From CAWBRT01 sp050015355 (GTDB taxonomy: Bacteria > Acidobacteriota > Terriglobia > Terriglobales > Acidobacteriaceae): a stretch of 28,864 nucleotides of DNA. Positions 1 through 7,934 of the stretch are shown in pieces; the stretch's first letter is position 1, and every line of letters starts with the position of its first letter. The translations under genes and the position numbers were made by a program. Location: the NCBI GenBank assembly GCA_050015355.1, contig JBEKBO010000051.1:1-28864 (forward strand), written 5' to 3'. The notes under the pieces are model-generated. The model was given only the letters and a program-made list of their open reading frames with translations. It ran no database searches and was not told where the DNA came from.

Positions 1-264
1 CACCTCGTAGGTGCAGAAAAAACCACTCCTGCCCCTGACTCGCTACCCTGCTCAACCGCAACTGGTGCGGCTGTTCGTCAGCCCCTGAGTTTCCACATCG
101 GCCTTATCGACGGATCGGGGTGAGGCGATGACGCCACCGCGAGCACCAGAGGAACTCTGCGGCGCAAAAACACCTTGATTTCCTGGTATCACTTTCACTC
201 GCTTCGATTGGACTTGCGCCCTTGCAACTGGTTCCAGCCTTACGGCGGTCGCGAATGCAGCTTT

Positions 265-1695
265 TCACGCCACCAATTGCGGTCTGCCGGGTTTGTCCAC
301 CGGATATTCGAGAAGGTTATCTTCCTTGCCGCGGATCTCGAGTTGATTAATGAGCCGATGCAGGTAGCCTCGGGCCACCCCCAGGGTGCGCGCGGTTTCG
401 ACTATGCTCCCGCCACATGCTTGCAGCGTTCGCAGAACCAGCCGCCGTTTAAATTGGCGCACTTCGTCCTCGTAGGAATCGCTGGACTTGAGGTTTACGC
501 AATTTTCCTGGATGGCATCCGGCAGGTCTTCGCAGTCAACGACCACTTTATCGGATAACACTACGGCTCTCTGCACAACGTTCTCAAGTTCTCGGACGTT
601 GCCCGGCCAGGAGTATTCTTCCAGGGCCAGCAACGCGGACCGGGAGAACCTTTTCGCGCGCTTATTGAATAGTTCCGCGAACTTTTTGACGAAATGTTGC
701 GCTAGAAGCGGAATATCTTCGCGCCGTTCGCGAAGCGCCGGAATATGCATATGGACAACATTCAGCCGGTAGAACAGATCCTCGCGGAACTTGCCCTGCT
801 GGACCATTTCAGAAAGGTTCCGGTTGGTCGCGCTGACCACGCGGATGTTGGCATTGATGGTTGTATTGCTGCCAAGGCGCTCAAAGGTGCGCGCCTGTAA
901 CACGCGCAGCAACTTCGGTTGCAGACTCAGACCGATGTCGCCGACCTCATCAAGAAAAACCGTTCCCTGATCCGCGGCCTCAAGCCGGCCACGGCGAGCC
1001 GTAGCAGCGCCGGTAAACGCGCCTTTCTCATGGCCGAACAGTTCGTCCTCGATCAGGGTCTCTGGCAAGTTTGCACAGGAGAATGCGACAAGAGGTCCGG
1101 CGACCCGGGCGCTCATATGATGAATTGCGCTTGCGAGCAGCTCCTTGCCGGTTCCGGTTTCGCCGGTAATCAGCACGTTTACGTCACAAGGAGCAATTTT
1201 TCTCGCCAGAGCAAAGAGTTCCTGCATTCGCGGAGCGCCACCGATGATTCCGGGCAGGCTGCCGCTTCCCCGCACCATGACGCTCAAGCGCCTGAGCTCC
1301 TTTTCGGCGGCCCGGATTTTGCAGGCGCGCCGCAGTATCAGCCGGAGCTCAATCATGTTCGGCGGATTATGAATCGTGTCGTAGACGCCGTGGTCCAGAA
1401 CTTTCGCCATGAGATCGCGGTCGTCTTCGTCGCATAAAACGATGGCGGCGGGGCCACCGTCGCTTCGCTGGACCGTGTCGATTACGCGAAGCCCGCACTC
1501 AACGTCTCCGCCGGCAGCCCGCAAGTCAAGGAGCACGACGTCACAATACTCCCGCACACCCAGCCATTGACTGGGGGTCCAATCACTGCTGCGGCGGGCT
1601 ATGAAACCGGGGCCCAGGGTTCGCGCGATCGCATCGCTAAGACCAAGATCATTTCCCAACAGCGTTACATGTATTAACTTCGACAGCTCGGCCAT
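265..1695 (-). CDS. Sigma-54-dependent NtrC-type response regulator with degenerate receiver
   Basis: Predicted cytoplasmic activator of sigma-54 RNA polymerase, 476 aa. Domain order: receiver-like domain (about 1-125), AAA+ central domain (about 148-385), Fis-type helix-turn-helix at the C-terminus (about 420-455). The AAA+ domain has Walker A GETGTGKE (178-185), the sigma-54 contact loop GAFTGA (225-230) and Walker B GTVFLDE (244-250). The receiver keeps a possible phospho-acceptor Asp57 (VVLLDLR), but the acidic patch near the N-terminus reads LLGND and the usual Lys-Pro near residue 110 reads IHNPPN, so phospho-signalling may be altered. The ATG at 1695 was chosen because GGAG lies 5 nt upstream and the receiver fold begins there; an open frame to 1896 adds an unrelated-looking N-terminus. 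The gene stands alone, with no histidine kinase beside it. The AAA+ assignment is very secure; the target genes are unknown. Confidence 0.93.
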   Translation of the reverse strand: MAELSKLIHVTLLGNDLGLSDAIARTLGPGFIARRSSDWTPSQWLGVREYCDVVLLDLRAAGGDVECGLRVIDTVQRSDGGPAAIVLCDEDDRDLMAKVLDHGVYDTIHNPPNMIELRLILRRACKIRAAEKELRRLSVMVRGSGSLPGIIGGAPRMQELFALARKIAPCDVNVLITGETGTGKELLASAIHHMSARVAGPLVAFSCANLPETLIEDELFGHEKGAFTGAATARRGRLEAADQGTVFLDEVGDIGLSLQPKLLRVLQARTFERLGSNTTINANIRVVSATNRNLSEMVQQGKFREDLFYRLNVVHMHIPALRERREDIPLLAQHFVKKFAELFNKRAKRFSRSALLALEEYSWPGNVRELENVVQRAVVLSDKVVVDCEDLPDAIQENCVNLKSSDSYEDEVRQFKRRLVLRTLQACGGSIVETARTLGVARGYLHRLINQLEIRGKEDNLLEYPVDKPGRPQLVA

Positions 1696-2143
1696 CAGTA
1701 CTCCGCTTCTGATATTTGTGTCTTTAATTTCAGCGTTCCATTTTCCCCAACGCCAAACCGAGGCTTTCCGGGGCCTCCCGGCTTTCTGGACCGGCTCCCA
1801 AGCCTGAACGAGAGGTCCATGCACCCGAGACGGTAACTCCATGGACTGTCCTAGTGGACCGACCGCCACTGTCCCTATGTGCACTCTCGGAGCCAATCAT
1901 TGGCACGCGATGGTGAGGCCACGCTAAATCCAGAGTTCCACGTTAGTTAACCAGATTGACAGGGCAGGGCAACAAGGTGTCGCGCCATTTTTAAGGTTAG
2001 TACCTGGAAACCCTCTGGAGGGCTTGTTGTTCCACAAGTTGGTACGTGAGTTCACACTGGCTTGGAGACGAAAGGGTTAGCTTCGCGGGGGGGCTGCTGC
2101 CGCAGCCAGAGCCAATTTCAGACCAATGTGCCACTCCGGCAGA
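1696..2143. other. Intergenic region between the regulator and the TonB-like gene
   Basis: About 450 bases with no convincing gene. It should hold the promoter of the minus-strand regulator that starts at 1695 and the 3' end of the TonB-like transcript. I looked for a sigma-54 promoter (GG at -24, GC at -12): the TGGCAC near 1899 is not followed by a matching -12 element. No convincing terminator hairpin was seen. Confidence 0.4.
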
Positions 2144-3651
2144 CTAATTTGTAGCGGTAGCTAAAGATGGAATCCCAACCAGGATTTCCACAGCCACCGG
2201 CTTCCCCGCACGCATGGCGGGCGCAAACTTCCATAGGTTGAATGTAGCCTTGGCAGTTTCGTCCGCCTCCCGCATAATGCCCTGATAGATCTGCAGATTG
2301 GCCACAGAGCCGTCTTCCCGAATCAAACCCTTCAGAATGATGTTCTTGGGAGCCTTCTCCCTGGAGATAGGGGGCCGGCGAAAATCGAACGTCTGCAGGG
2401 GAGATGGCGGCACCACGGCCTCCTCCAGTTGGACGGTGGTGGCATTGCGAGGCATCGGTGCTGCGGGCTTACCAGCCGTGCAGTACTCTAGTGTCCAGTT
2501 TGCAACTGGCATCGGCAGAAATATCGTGAAGATTCTTCCGCACGGCAGGGCTTTGTAAACTCCCAAACCGCCTCCGCCAATTGGCCCGGCGGAGATGATC
2601 ATTGCGTTCTTCCGAACGGGAGCGGCGGGAGGTACAGGGAATATCATCATCTGGTAGCCTCCCCCAGCCGCCCCGGCGCCATTGAGGCTTACCTCCGGCG
2701 AGCCTGCTGAATCCTTGCCCCCGCCGCCTTCTTTTCCGTGTCCAACGCCCATGCTGCCGTCGCCTGCCGCACTGATGCCGTCGCTTCCCCCGCCGATGGC
2801 GAGGTCGCCCCTTCCACCAGGCGAACCGAAGCTGGTTCCTGACGGCGAGAACGAGAATTCTCCGTACTTGTTGCCTGGCGGCAAGGCCATCTTTGCCTTT
2901 CCCGGATCCGTACTAAGAACGAGCAAACTCTTCTGAACGCCTTCTTTTTCCCCTACGCCTGCGCTCGCCGCGGAGGGTGCGCTCTTGGAGTCAGGGTCGG
3001 TTTGCGGCTCCGGCGCCGCAGCAACCGGCAATTGCGGCTTCGCCATGGCGGGAACGGCGGCAAGATTCAACTTCGAGGCCGGCACCGGAAGCGGGGGTGA
3101 CGCGACATCGGCGCTATCGTTTCGATGAGTCGGCATTCGCTTGGGCCCGGACAGCACGATGTCAACCTGCTCTCGCGGCATGACCAGCGGATTGCCCAAT
3201 ATCGAGTTCGGAAGCTTGATCTCTTGCTTTATGAGAACATCCGGAGGCGAGCTTGGCTGAAGGATCAACTGGTGGCTATTGCTCGGGTGGAGAGGAGCTG
3301 AGACTGCGGTGAGTTTACGGTGGAAAGCACTGCTCCCCAGCGCAGGCTTTCCAGGCGCGGTGCCTTTGCCCGCTGCCCCCCGCTCTCGGCTGCAGATATT
3401 TTGGCGAAGACCATACGGTCTTTTGCGACCGGCACGACATACAAAATTGTGTTCTTCGTCCGGGGAAACGCTGACGGCACGTTGAGCGTCACAGTCGGAC
3501 CGAAATGAGGGAACCGGAGGATAATCAGAACGGCGGCAAAGTGCATCAAGAATGATAGGGAGATAGATCTGCCGAAGGGCTCGACCCTAAGTTGCGGAAA
3601 ACCGAAGGGATCGATCCGAAGTTGAGGAAGTCGCTGATCTGTGTTTTCCAT
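2144..3651 (-). pseudogene. TonB-like energy transducer family protein, split by a frameshift
   Basis: Two overlapping reading frames form one gene. The upstream part (3651 to 3265) has a short cytoplasmic N-terminus and one membrane anchor (SLSFLMHFAAVLIIL). The downstream part (open through 3268 to 2144) has a long Pro/Gly/Ala-rich periplasmic linker and a C-terminal domain resembling the TonB C-terminus (ILKGLIREDGSVANLQIYQG). The first frame ends in TGA at 3267-3265. The second frame stays open upstream of its apparent TTG start at 3268, and its residues there (KLTAVSAPLHPSNSHQ) fit acidobacterial proteins of this type better than the first frame does. Adding one G to the G4 run at 3335-3338 (C4 on the plus strand) would join them. 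The N-terminus contains a short internal duplication (FPQLRIDPFG-like). ATG 3651 has GGAG/AGGG just upstream. The frameshift may be a sequencing error. No ExbB/ExbD genes are adjacent, so the role is uncertain. Confidence 0.72.
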
Positions 3652-4303
3652 CTCCGCCCTGGTGGCAATTTGCCGGAAGCAACGCGCACTTTTTCGACAA
3701 ACGCTTGGTCGAGTTAGCGGGCTGCTTCGCTTTTGCGGGCAAATCCATCCCTCTGCCATCTCTTCAAAAGGACAAGCTCAGCCCATATCCGCTAACCTCT
3801 GAGCACGTCCCCTTCCAACATGACTTTCCCTCTCAAGGCGGACTCCCGCTGAGCCGTTGCCACCGCATCACGACGAAGATGTCACCGATTAGGTACAGAC
3901 GTGACGTTTGATTGAGATGTTTTGGTGACCGTAAGTATCAGGCAACTACCCGCGCGGAACGGCCGCGCAAGGCAGCCCCCGCGCCGCGACGCTGCCGGAA
4001 GTGGCGGGAGAGATTGCCTGAAACAGACCGCCCGCAAAGGTTCGAGCCGCGCGTAATCGCCTGTCTCTGCCGCAATTTGCGAGATGCATCACCCCTGCTG
4101 GTGACCATAGTCACTGAGGGATATGACTGCGGGGAACTACAGTTCAGCATTCGGGGGTTGAAGCGCCGGGGCATAAAGAGCAACCCGAAACAACCCCGCT
4201 CACGCCGCTACCGCCGCGGGTTCCATGCATGCGCCAGCGGGGGCGCCAACCAGAGAACAAGCAAATCGTTTCTGGTTGATGACCGCGAAAGGAGTCTGCC
4301 GAA
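3652..4303. other. Divergent intergenic region upstream of the kor operon
   Basis: About 650 bases between the minus-strand TonB-like gene and the plus-strand 2-oxoacid oxidoreductase operon, so it must carry promoters in both directions. An open frame crosses 3912-4325, but its composition is Arg/Pro-rich, it has no family signature and it runs into the next gene, so I do not call it. No riboswitch or operator was recognised. The only clear signal is the ribosome binding site AAAGGAG at 4288-4294. Confidence 0.4.
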
Positions 4304-5464
4304 TTGCCAAAAACAGCCAGCCTGATCCAAGGAAACCAGGCGATCGCCGAGGGTGCGTTCTATGCCGGCGCGCGCTTTTACGCCGGGTATCCGATCACTC
4401 CTTCTTCGGAGGTTGCCGACATAGCTTCCCGCAAATTGCCGAAGCTAGGCGGTATTTACATGCAGATGGAAGACGAAATCGCCAGCATCGCGGCGGTTAT
4501 CGGTGCGTCTTTATCGGGCAAGAAATCGTTTACGGCGACCAGCGGACCTGGATTCTCACTGATGCAGGAGAACTTGGGCGTGGCAATCATGGGCGAGGTG
4601 CCGTGCGTCGTGATCGACGTCCAGCGCTCCGGACCCAGCACTGGACTGGCGACCAAGCCTGGGCAGTCGGACTACATGCAGATCCGTTGGGGCCGGCACG
4701 GAGATCAAACCTTGATCGCACTGGCACCGGCTTCCGTCGAGGAGTGTTTCACTCTCACGGTACAGGCGTTTAATTTATCGGAGAAGTTCCGCACTCCTGT
4801 GGTGTTGGCTGCCGACGAAATCGTCGGACACATGCGCGAAAATTTCGTCATTCCCGAAGCAGGCGAGCTGCCGGTCTTCGACCGCGTGAAACCTACCGTC
4901 CCGCCGGACCAGTACCTTCCATTTGACTTCGACGGCGATGGTGCCGCGCCGCTGGCATCGTATGGCAGTGAGTACGCCTTCCATGTGACCACCACAATGC
5001 ACAGCGTGAACGGATATGCCAGCGTTGATCCGGCAAACGCCGCCAAACGGATACGCCACTTGCACCGCAAAATCGAGACTCACCGGGATGAGATCGTTCT
5101 CACCAAGTCTTACGATGTGGAGGACTGCGACGTGCTGATCATTGCCGCTGGGGCGGTTACCAGGACTGCACGCGCCGCGGCCCTGCGGGCGCGCCAAGCC
5201 GGAGTCAAAGCGGGAGTCCTCCAACTGCAGACGATTTGGCCGTTTCCCGACCAGGAAATCATGGCGGCGGCGGAGAGGGCGAAAACCATCGTGGTTGCGG
5301 AGATGAACTACGCCGGTCAGTTGGCCGGGGAGGTTTTGAAGGCGGTCGGGAACTCCGTAAAGCTGAAAAGAGTCAACACCTTCAATGGAGAAATCATGTT
5401 TCCCCAGGCTGTGCTGGAGGCAATCGAAGGGGTCCCCGGCAGCTTCGCCGTTGGGGCGAAGTAG
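4304..5464 (+). CDS. korA: 2-oxoacid:ferredoxin oxidoreductase subunit alpha (KorA/VorB-like)
   Basis: Alpha subunit of a four-subunit 2-oxoacid:ferredoxin oxidoreductase, which oxidatively decarboxylates a 2-oxoacid to acyl-CoA and CO2 while reducing ferredoxin. The 386-aa protein has the family's N-terminal pyrimidine-binding domain (QGNQAIAEGAFYAGARFYAG, then YPITPSSE) and conserved TSGPGFSLMQE, QRSGPSTGLATKPGQSD and WGRHGD segments. A C-terminal transketolase-like domain II follows (LIIAAGAVTRTARAA). The start is TTG at 4304, with AAAGGAG (4288-4294) 9 nt upstream; there is no nearer in-frame ATG. It leads an operon of alpha, beta, gamma and delta subunits, and its stop overlaps the ribosome binding site of the next gene. 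Family membership is clear. Substrate choice (2-oxoglutarate versus branched-chain or other 2-oxoacids) cannot be settled from sequence alone, though the layout suggests a KorA type. Confidence 0.92.
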   Translation: MPKTASLIQGNQAIAEGAFYAGARFYAGYPITPSSEVADIASRKLPKLGGIYMQMEDEIASIAAVIGASLSGKKSFTATSGPGFSLMQENLGVAIMGEVPCVVIDVQRSGPSTGLATKPGQSDYMQIRWGRHGDQTLIALAPASVEECFTLTVQAFNLSEKFRTPVVLAADEIVGHMRENFVIPEAGELPVFDRVKPTVPPDQYLPFDFDGDGAAPLASYGSEYAFHVTTTMHSVNGYASVDPANAAKRIRHLHRKIETHRDEIVLTKSYDVEDCDVLIIAAGAVTRTARAAALRARQAGVKAGVLQLQTIWPFPDQEIMAAAERAKTIVVAEMNYAGQLAGEVLKAVGNSVKLKRVNTFNGEIMFPQAVLEAIEGVPGSFAVGAK

Positions 5465-5476
5465 GAGGCGATGGTC

Positions 5477-6307
5477 ATGGCTGTTGCTACCGGATCTAGA
5501 TACCTGAAAAAGAATGCGCTTCCTCATCAGTGGTGCTCTGGCTGCGGAAACGGAGTTGCCCTTGGATCGCTGCTGCGGGCATTCGAAGAGCTGGGATATA
5601 AGAACAACGAAGTGGTGATTGTTACCGGCATCGGATGCTGGGGCAAGGCCGACAATTATCTCTGCACGAGCGCGCTGCACGTAACTCACGGCCGGGCACT
5701 AGCCTATGCCACCGGAGTCAAGGCGGCCAACCCGGATCTTCATGTCGTGGCTTTGATGGGTGATGGTGATGGAGCGACGATCGGTGGAAATCACCTGATC
5801 CACTCCGCGCGACGCAACATGGATTTGACCGCAGTGCTGGTCAATAACTTTAACTACGGCATGACCGGTGGACAGCAGTCGGCCATGACTCCGGCCGGCC
5901 GCATTACAAGCACGACTGCCTATGGGAATCCGGAACGCGCCTTTGATATTTGCGCACTGGCGGCGGCGGCGGGCGCCAACTATGTGGCCCGGGAAACGAT
6001 TTGCAACGGATTGGCGCTGAAGAACCGCATGAAGGAAGCTCTGGTCAAAAAAGGTTTCTCGCTGATCGAGGTTGTCAGCCCGTGCACAACTCTCTACGGT
6101 CCGAACAACAAGATGAAGGAACCGGTCGAGATGTTGCGCTGGCTCAAGGAAAAGGGACTTCCGGCAGCCAAGTACGAGAAATTGACTGATCCTGAAGCCG
6201 GGGGTTACTTCCTTACAGGCAAGCTGGTGGACAAGAACGTCCCCGATTTCAATACCCGTTATCGCGAAATTCAACTTCGGCTGCAGAGCGAATCGGCAGG
6301 GAAATAA
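5477..6307 (+). CDS. korB: 2-oxoacid:ferredoxin oxidoreductase subunit beta, thiamine-diphosphate binding
   Basis: Catalytic beta subunit, 276 aa, binding thiamine diphosphate and one [4Fe-4S] cluster. Visible signatures: WCSGCG (Cys20, Cys23), GIGC (Cys54) and SPC (Cys202), which together make the four expected cluster ligands. The ThDP/Mg motif runs from GDGD (95-98) through IGGNHLIHSARRN to NNFNYGMTGGQ (about 123-133). An ATG at 5471 is in frame, but it lies only 2 nt from AGGAGG (5463-5468), whereas the ATG at 5477 is 8 nt away, so 5477 is preferred; the difference is two residues. The gene follows the alpha subunit by about 12 nt and precedes gamma by 1 nt, so the subunits are probably made together. 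Length and motifs are normal for the family. Confidence 0.93.
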   Translation: MAVATGSRYLKKNALPHQWCSGCGNGVALGSLLRAFEELGYKNNEVVIVTGIGCWGKADNYLCTSALHVTHGRALAYATGVKAANPDLHVVALMGDGDGATIGGNHLIHSARRNMDLTAVLVNNFNYGMTGGQQSAMTPAGRITSTTAYGNPERAFDICALAAAAGANYVARETICNGLALKNRMKEALVKKGFSLIEVVSPCTTLYGPNNKMKEPVEMLRWLKEKGLPAAKYEKLTDPEAGGYFLTGKLVDKNVPDFNTRYREIQLRLQSESAGK

Positions 6308-6308
6308 A

Positions 6309-6857
6309 GTGAAGCAGAGATACGAAATAATTTTGGCGGGGTCGGGCGGCCAGGGACTGGTGCTGAGCGCCAGATTGTTGGGACTGGCCGCAATTCTGGA
6401 AGGAAAAAACGTCGTTCAGACGCAATCAGTGTTGGGAGATTCCCAAAGAGGCGGGCTAAGCGTCGCCGAGGTTTTGATCGACGAAGAGGAAATCATCTTC
6501 CAGCAGGTGGAGCAGCCTGACATCATCTTGGCGCTTGGCGACATGGCAATTAAAAAGTACGCGGGGGCCAGCGCCCGGATCGCCATGTTTTACGAAAGCG
6601 GCCTGGCCGATCTTGGGGAACGGCCCGGGCTCTACGCTTTCCCGTTTGCCGAACTGGCTGCAAAGCTTGGCTACGCGGCGAATATGATCGCGCTGGGCGT
6701 AATTATTGCACTGACAAAACCAGTGACCTTTGACAGTATGGCGAAAGCAATCCGGCAGAGCTTCTCCGAAACTTCAGCGGCAAAAAATCTCGATGCGGTT
6801 CGCTATGGCCTGGAGCTGGCGAAAGAAACGCCGAGAAAGAGGGGCCAGGCGGTATGA
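6309..6857 (+). CDS. korC: 2-oxoacid:ferredoxin oxidoreductase subunit gamma
   Basis: Gamma subunit, 182 aa, providing the CoA-binding/gamma domain of the oxidoreductase. It opens with the typical IILAGSGGQGLVLSARLLG segment and has the conserved QSVLGDSQRGGLSVAEV region and PDIILALGD. The start is GTG at 6309, one base after the beta stop codon, with AGGGA at 6298-6302 as ribosome binding site. Its last bases overlap the start of the ferredoxin gene (ATGA at 6854-6857), which indicates translational coupling. No cysteine clusters are seen, as expected for this subunit. Confidence is high because the family signatures and gene order agree. Confidence 0.91.
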   Translation: MKQRYEIILAGSGGQGLVLSARLLGLAAILEGKNVVQTQSVLGDSQRGGLSVAEVLIDEEEIIFQQVEQPDIILALGDMAIKKYAGASARIAMFYESGLADLGERPGLYAFPFAELAAKLGYAANMIALGVIIALTKPVTFDSMAKAIRQSFSETSAAKNLDAVRYGLELAKETPRKRGQAV

Positions 6858-7093
6858 GCGAGGCCAAAAAGAAAAGCTTCAACCCCGAAGTGAATTCGGC
6901 ATTGTGCAAGGAGTGCGGCTACTGCTGCGAGGTTTGCGAGCAAGCGGTCTTCGAAAACTCGGGAATGTTCAACAAGGCCGGCTATCGCTACATCATCCCC
7001 AAGCACGCTGAAAAATGCAACGGGTGCATGAAGTGCTTCCTTATTTGTCCGGACTTTGCCATCCTGGTGGAGCCCGGCGCTGAAGCAGGTTAA
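6854..7093 (+). CDS. korD: Ferredoxin-type delta subunit of 2-oxoacid:ferredoxin oxidoreductase (2[4Fe-4S])
   Basis: Small iron-sulfur protein of 79 aa that wires the oxidoreductase to free ferredoxin. It has two CxxCxxCxxxC motifs: Cys18, 21, 24 and 28 (CKECGYCCEVCEQ, with an extra Cys25 and Glu instead of Pro after the last Cys), and Cys55, 58, 61 and 65 (CNGCMKCFLICP). It should therefore bind two [4Fe-4S] clusters. Its ATG overlaps the gamma stop codon by 4 nt. It closes the operon. Downstream there is only a weak GCC/GGC hairpin near 7120-7130, so transcription termination is not obvious. Confidence 0.9.
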   Translation: MSEAKKKSFNPEVNSALCKECGYCCEVCEQAVFENSGMFNKAGYRYIIPKHAEKCNGCMKCFLICPDFAILVEPGAEAG

Positions 7094-7141
7094 GACTCCC
7101 TTAGCTCCGGGCCTCCCAACGCCAAATGGCGGCTTCTATAT

Positions 7142-7170
7142 TTGCGCAGATTCACAGGGTACGGTATTAT
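7142..7170 (+). promoter_or_regulatory. Sigma-70-like promoter for the small secreted protein gene
   Basis: TTGCGC (7142-7147) and TATTAT (7165-7170) are separated by exactly 17 bases, matching a housekeeping -35/-10 pair. Transcription would begin near 7177, giving a very short leader with the strong ribosome binding site AAGGAAGG (7183-7190). This implies that the gene at 7193 is not simply the tail of the kor operon. Confidence 0.5.
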
Positions 7171-7192
7171 TCGGCCCCTGAAAGGAAGGACT

Positions 7193-7444
7193 ATGAAGAA
7201 ATTTTTGTTGTCCGCCACCGCCGCTTTGCTGCTGGTTACAGGTTTTGCCTTCGGCGACAAAGTGCGCGATTGGCACGACCTCGATGCCGTACACAAGCAC
7301 ATTCAAGAAGCGATTCACGAGATGGACCGGGCTCGCGCCGCGAACCACTACGATATGGACGGGCACGGAGTGAAAGCCGAGCGGTTGCTGCACGAAGCCG
7401 AGCATGAACTGGACTTGGCGGTCGAGTCGGCAAGAAGAAGATAG
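7193..7444 (+). CDS. Small secreted helical protein, function unknown
   Basis: An 83-aa protein with a clear Sec signal peptide (MKKFLLSATAALLLVTGFAF, predicted cleavage after about residue 20-21). The mature part is about 62 residues, rich in His, Glu, Asp and Arg and probably helical, with repeated Ala/Glu/His heptad-like spacing (HKHIQEAIHEMDRARAANHY). The ATG at 7193 was chosen because AAGGAAGG sits 2-3 nt upstream and it starts the signal peptide exactly; the open frame extends further upstream without support. Histidine richness may hint at metal binding, but this is speculation. I do not recognise the family. Confidence 0.7.
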   Translation: MKKFLLSATAALLLVTGFAFGDKVRDWHDLDAVHKHIQEAIHEMDRARAANHYDMDGHGVKAERLLHEAEHELDLAVESARRR

Positions 7445-7934
7445 ACCGTACAATTTCGGTCAAAATAAACTCACCTGAATATTCTGCCTGACGAGTGTTG
7501 AGCGCTGCTCTGCGTGCCCGGATGCCCGTGGAAACTCATTGCTCCTGCACACGGTGTGGTGTTCGACACCGCCAGGCAGCGAAAGTTCCCTGGGCGTCGC
7601 CTGGGTCGCACAGCACCTCCGTCCAAACGCTTCTAAGGCACCACGGTGCCATCCATCAACTCCGGCACAGACAAATGTGCTACAAACTGAATTCTCTTTT
7701 GTGTACTGCAGCTACCTACTATGTGCATAAGAAGAGACACCCTGCCCCGAGCGGTGCCCTCAATTAATCTCTGCCAGTCCTGGGCCCATCCGTCCGGCTT
7801 CGCCAAAACTCATGAGGAATCATAAGTAATAAGGAAGAATTCCCTGACGGAGCTGTTTAGGAACATAGCAACAAACAATTGGCCAACTGAGTGCAGGAGA
7901 GTTACTGGGTTCTCGGTATCCTAAGGTCACGGGT
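7445..7934. other. Intergenic region upstream of the phosphoesterase gene
   Basis: About 490 bases without a supported gene. Two short inverted repeats are visible: GGTGT-TCG-ACACC at 7558-7570 and GGCACC-AC-GGTGCC at 7637-7650. They could be parts of a structured leader or operator sites, but neither matches a known riboswitch that I recognise. The ribosome binding site of the next gene (AAGG, 7923-7926) is at the end. Confidence 0.35.

Noticed and set aside
1897..1915. Possible sigma-54 promoter at TGGCAC
   Set aside because: No GC at the -12 position with correct spacing.
3265..3268. TTG/TGA overlap as evidence of two translationally coupled TonB-like genes
   Set aside because: The downstream frame continues upstream past the TTG with family-like residues, so a frameshift within one gene explains it better.
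3912..4325. Open frame of 137 codons upstream of korA
   Set aside because: Arg/Pro-rich translation without a family motif, weak start context, and it runs into korA; composition fits read-through of GC-rich non-coding DNA.
4775..5689. Long minus-strand frame opposite korA/korB
   Set aside because: Lies opposite two genes with clear family signatures; it is a shadow caused by codon bias.
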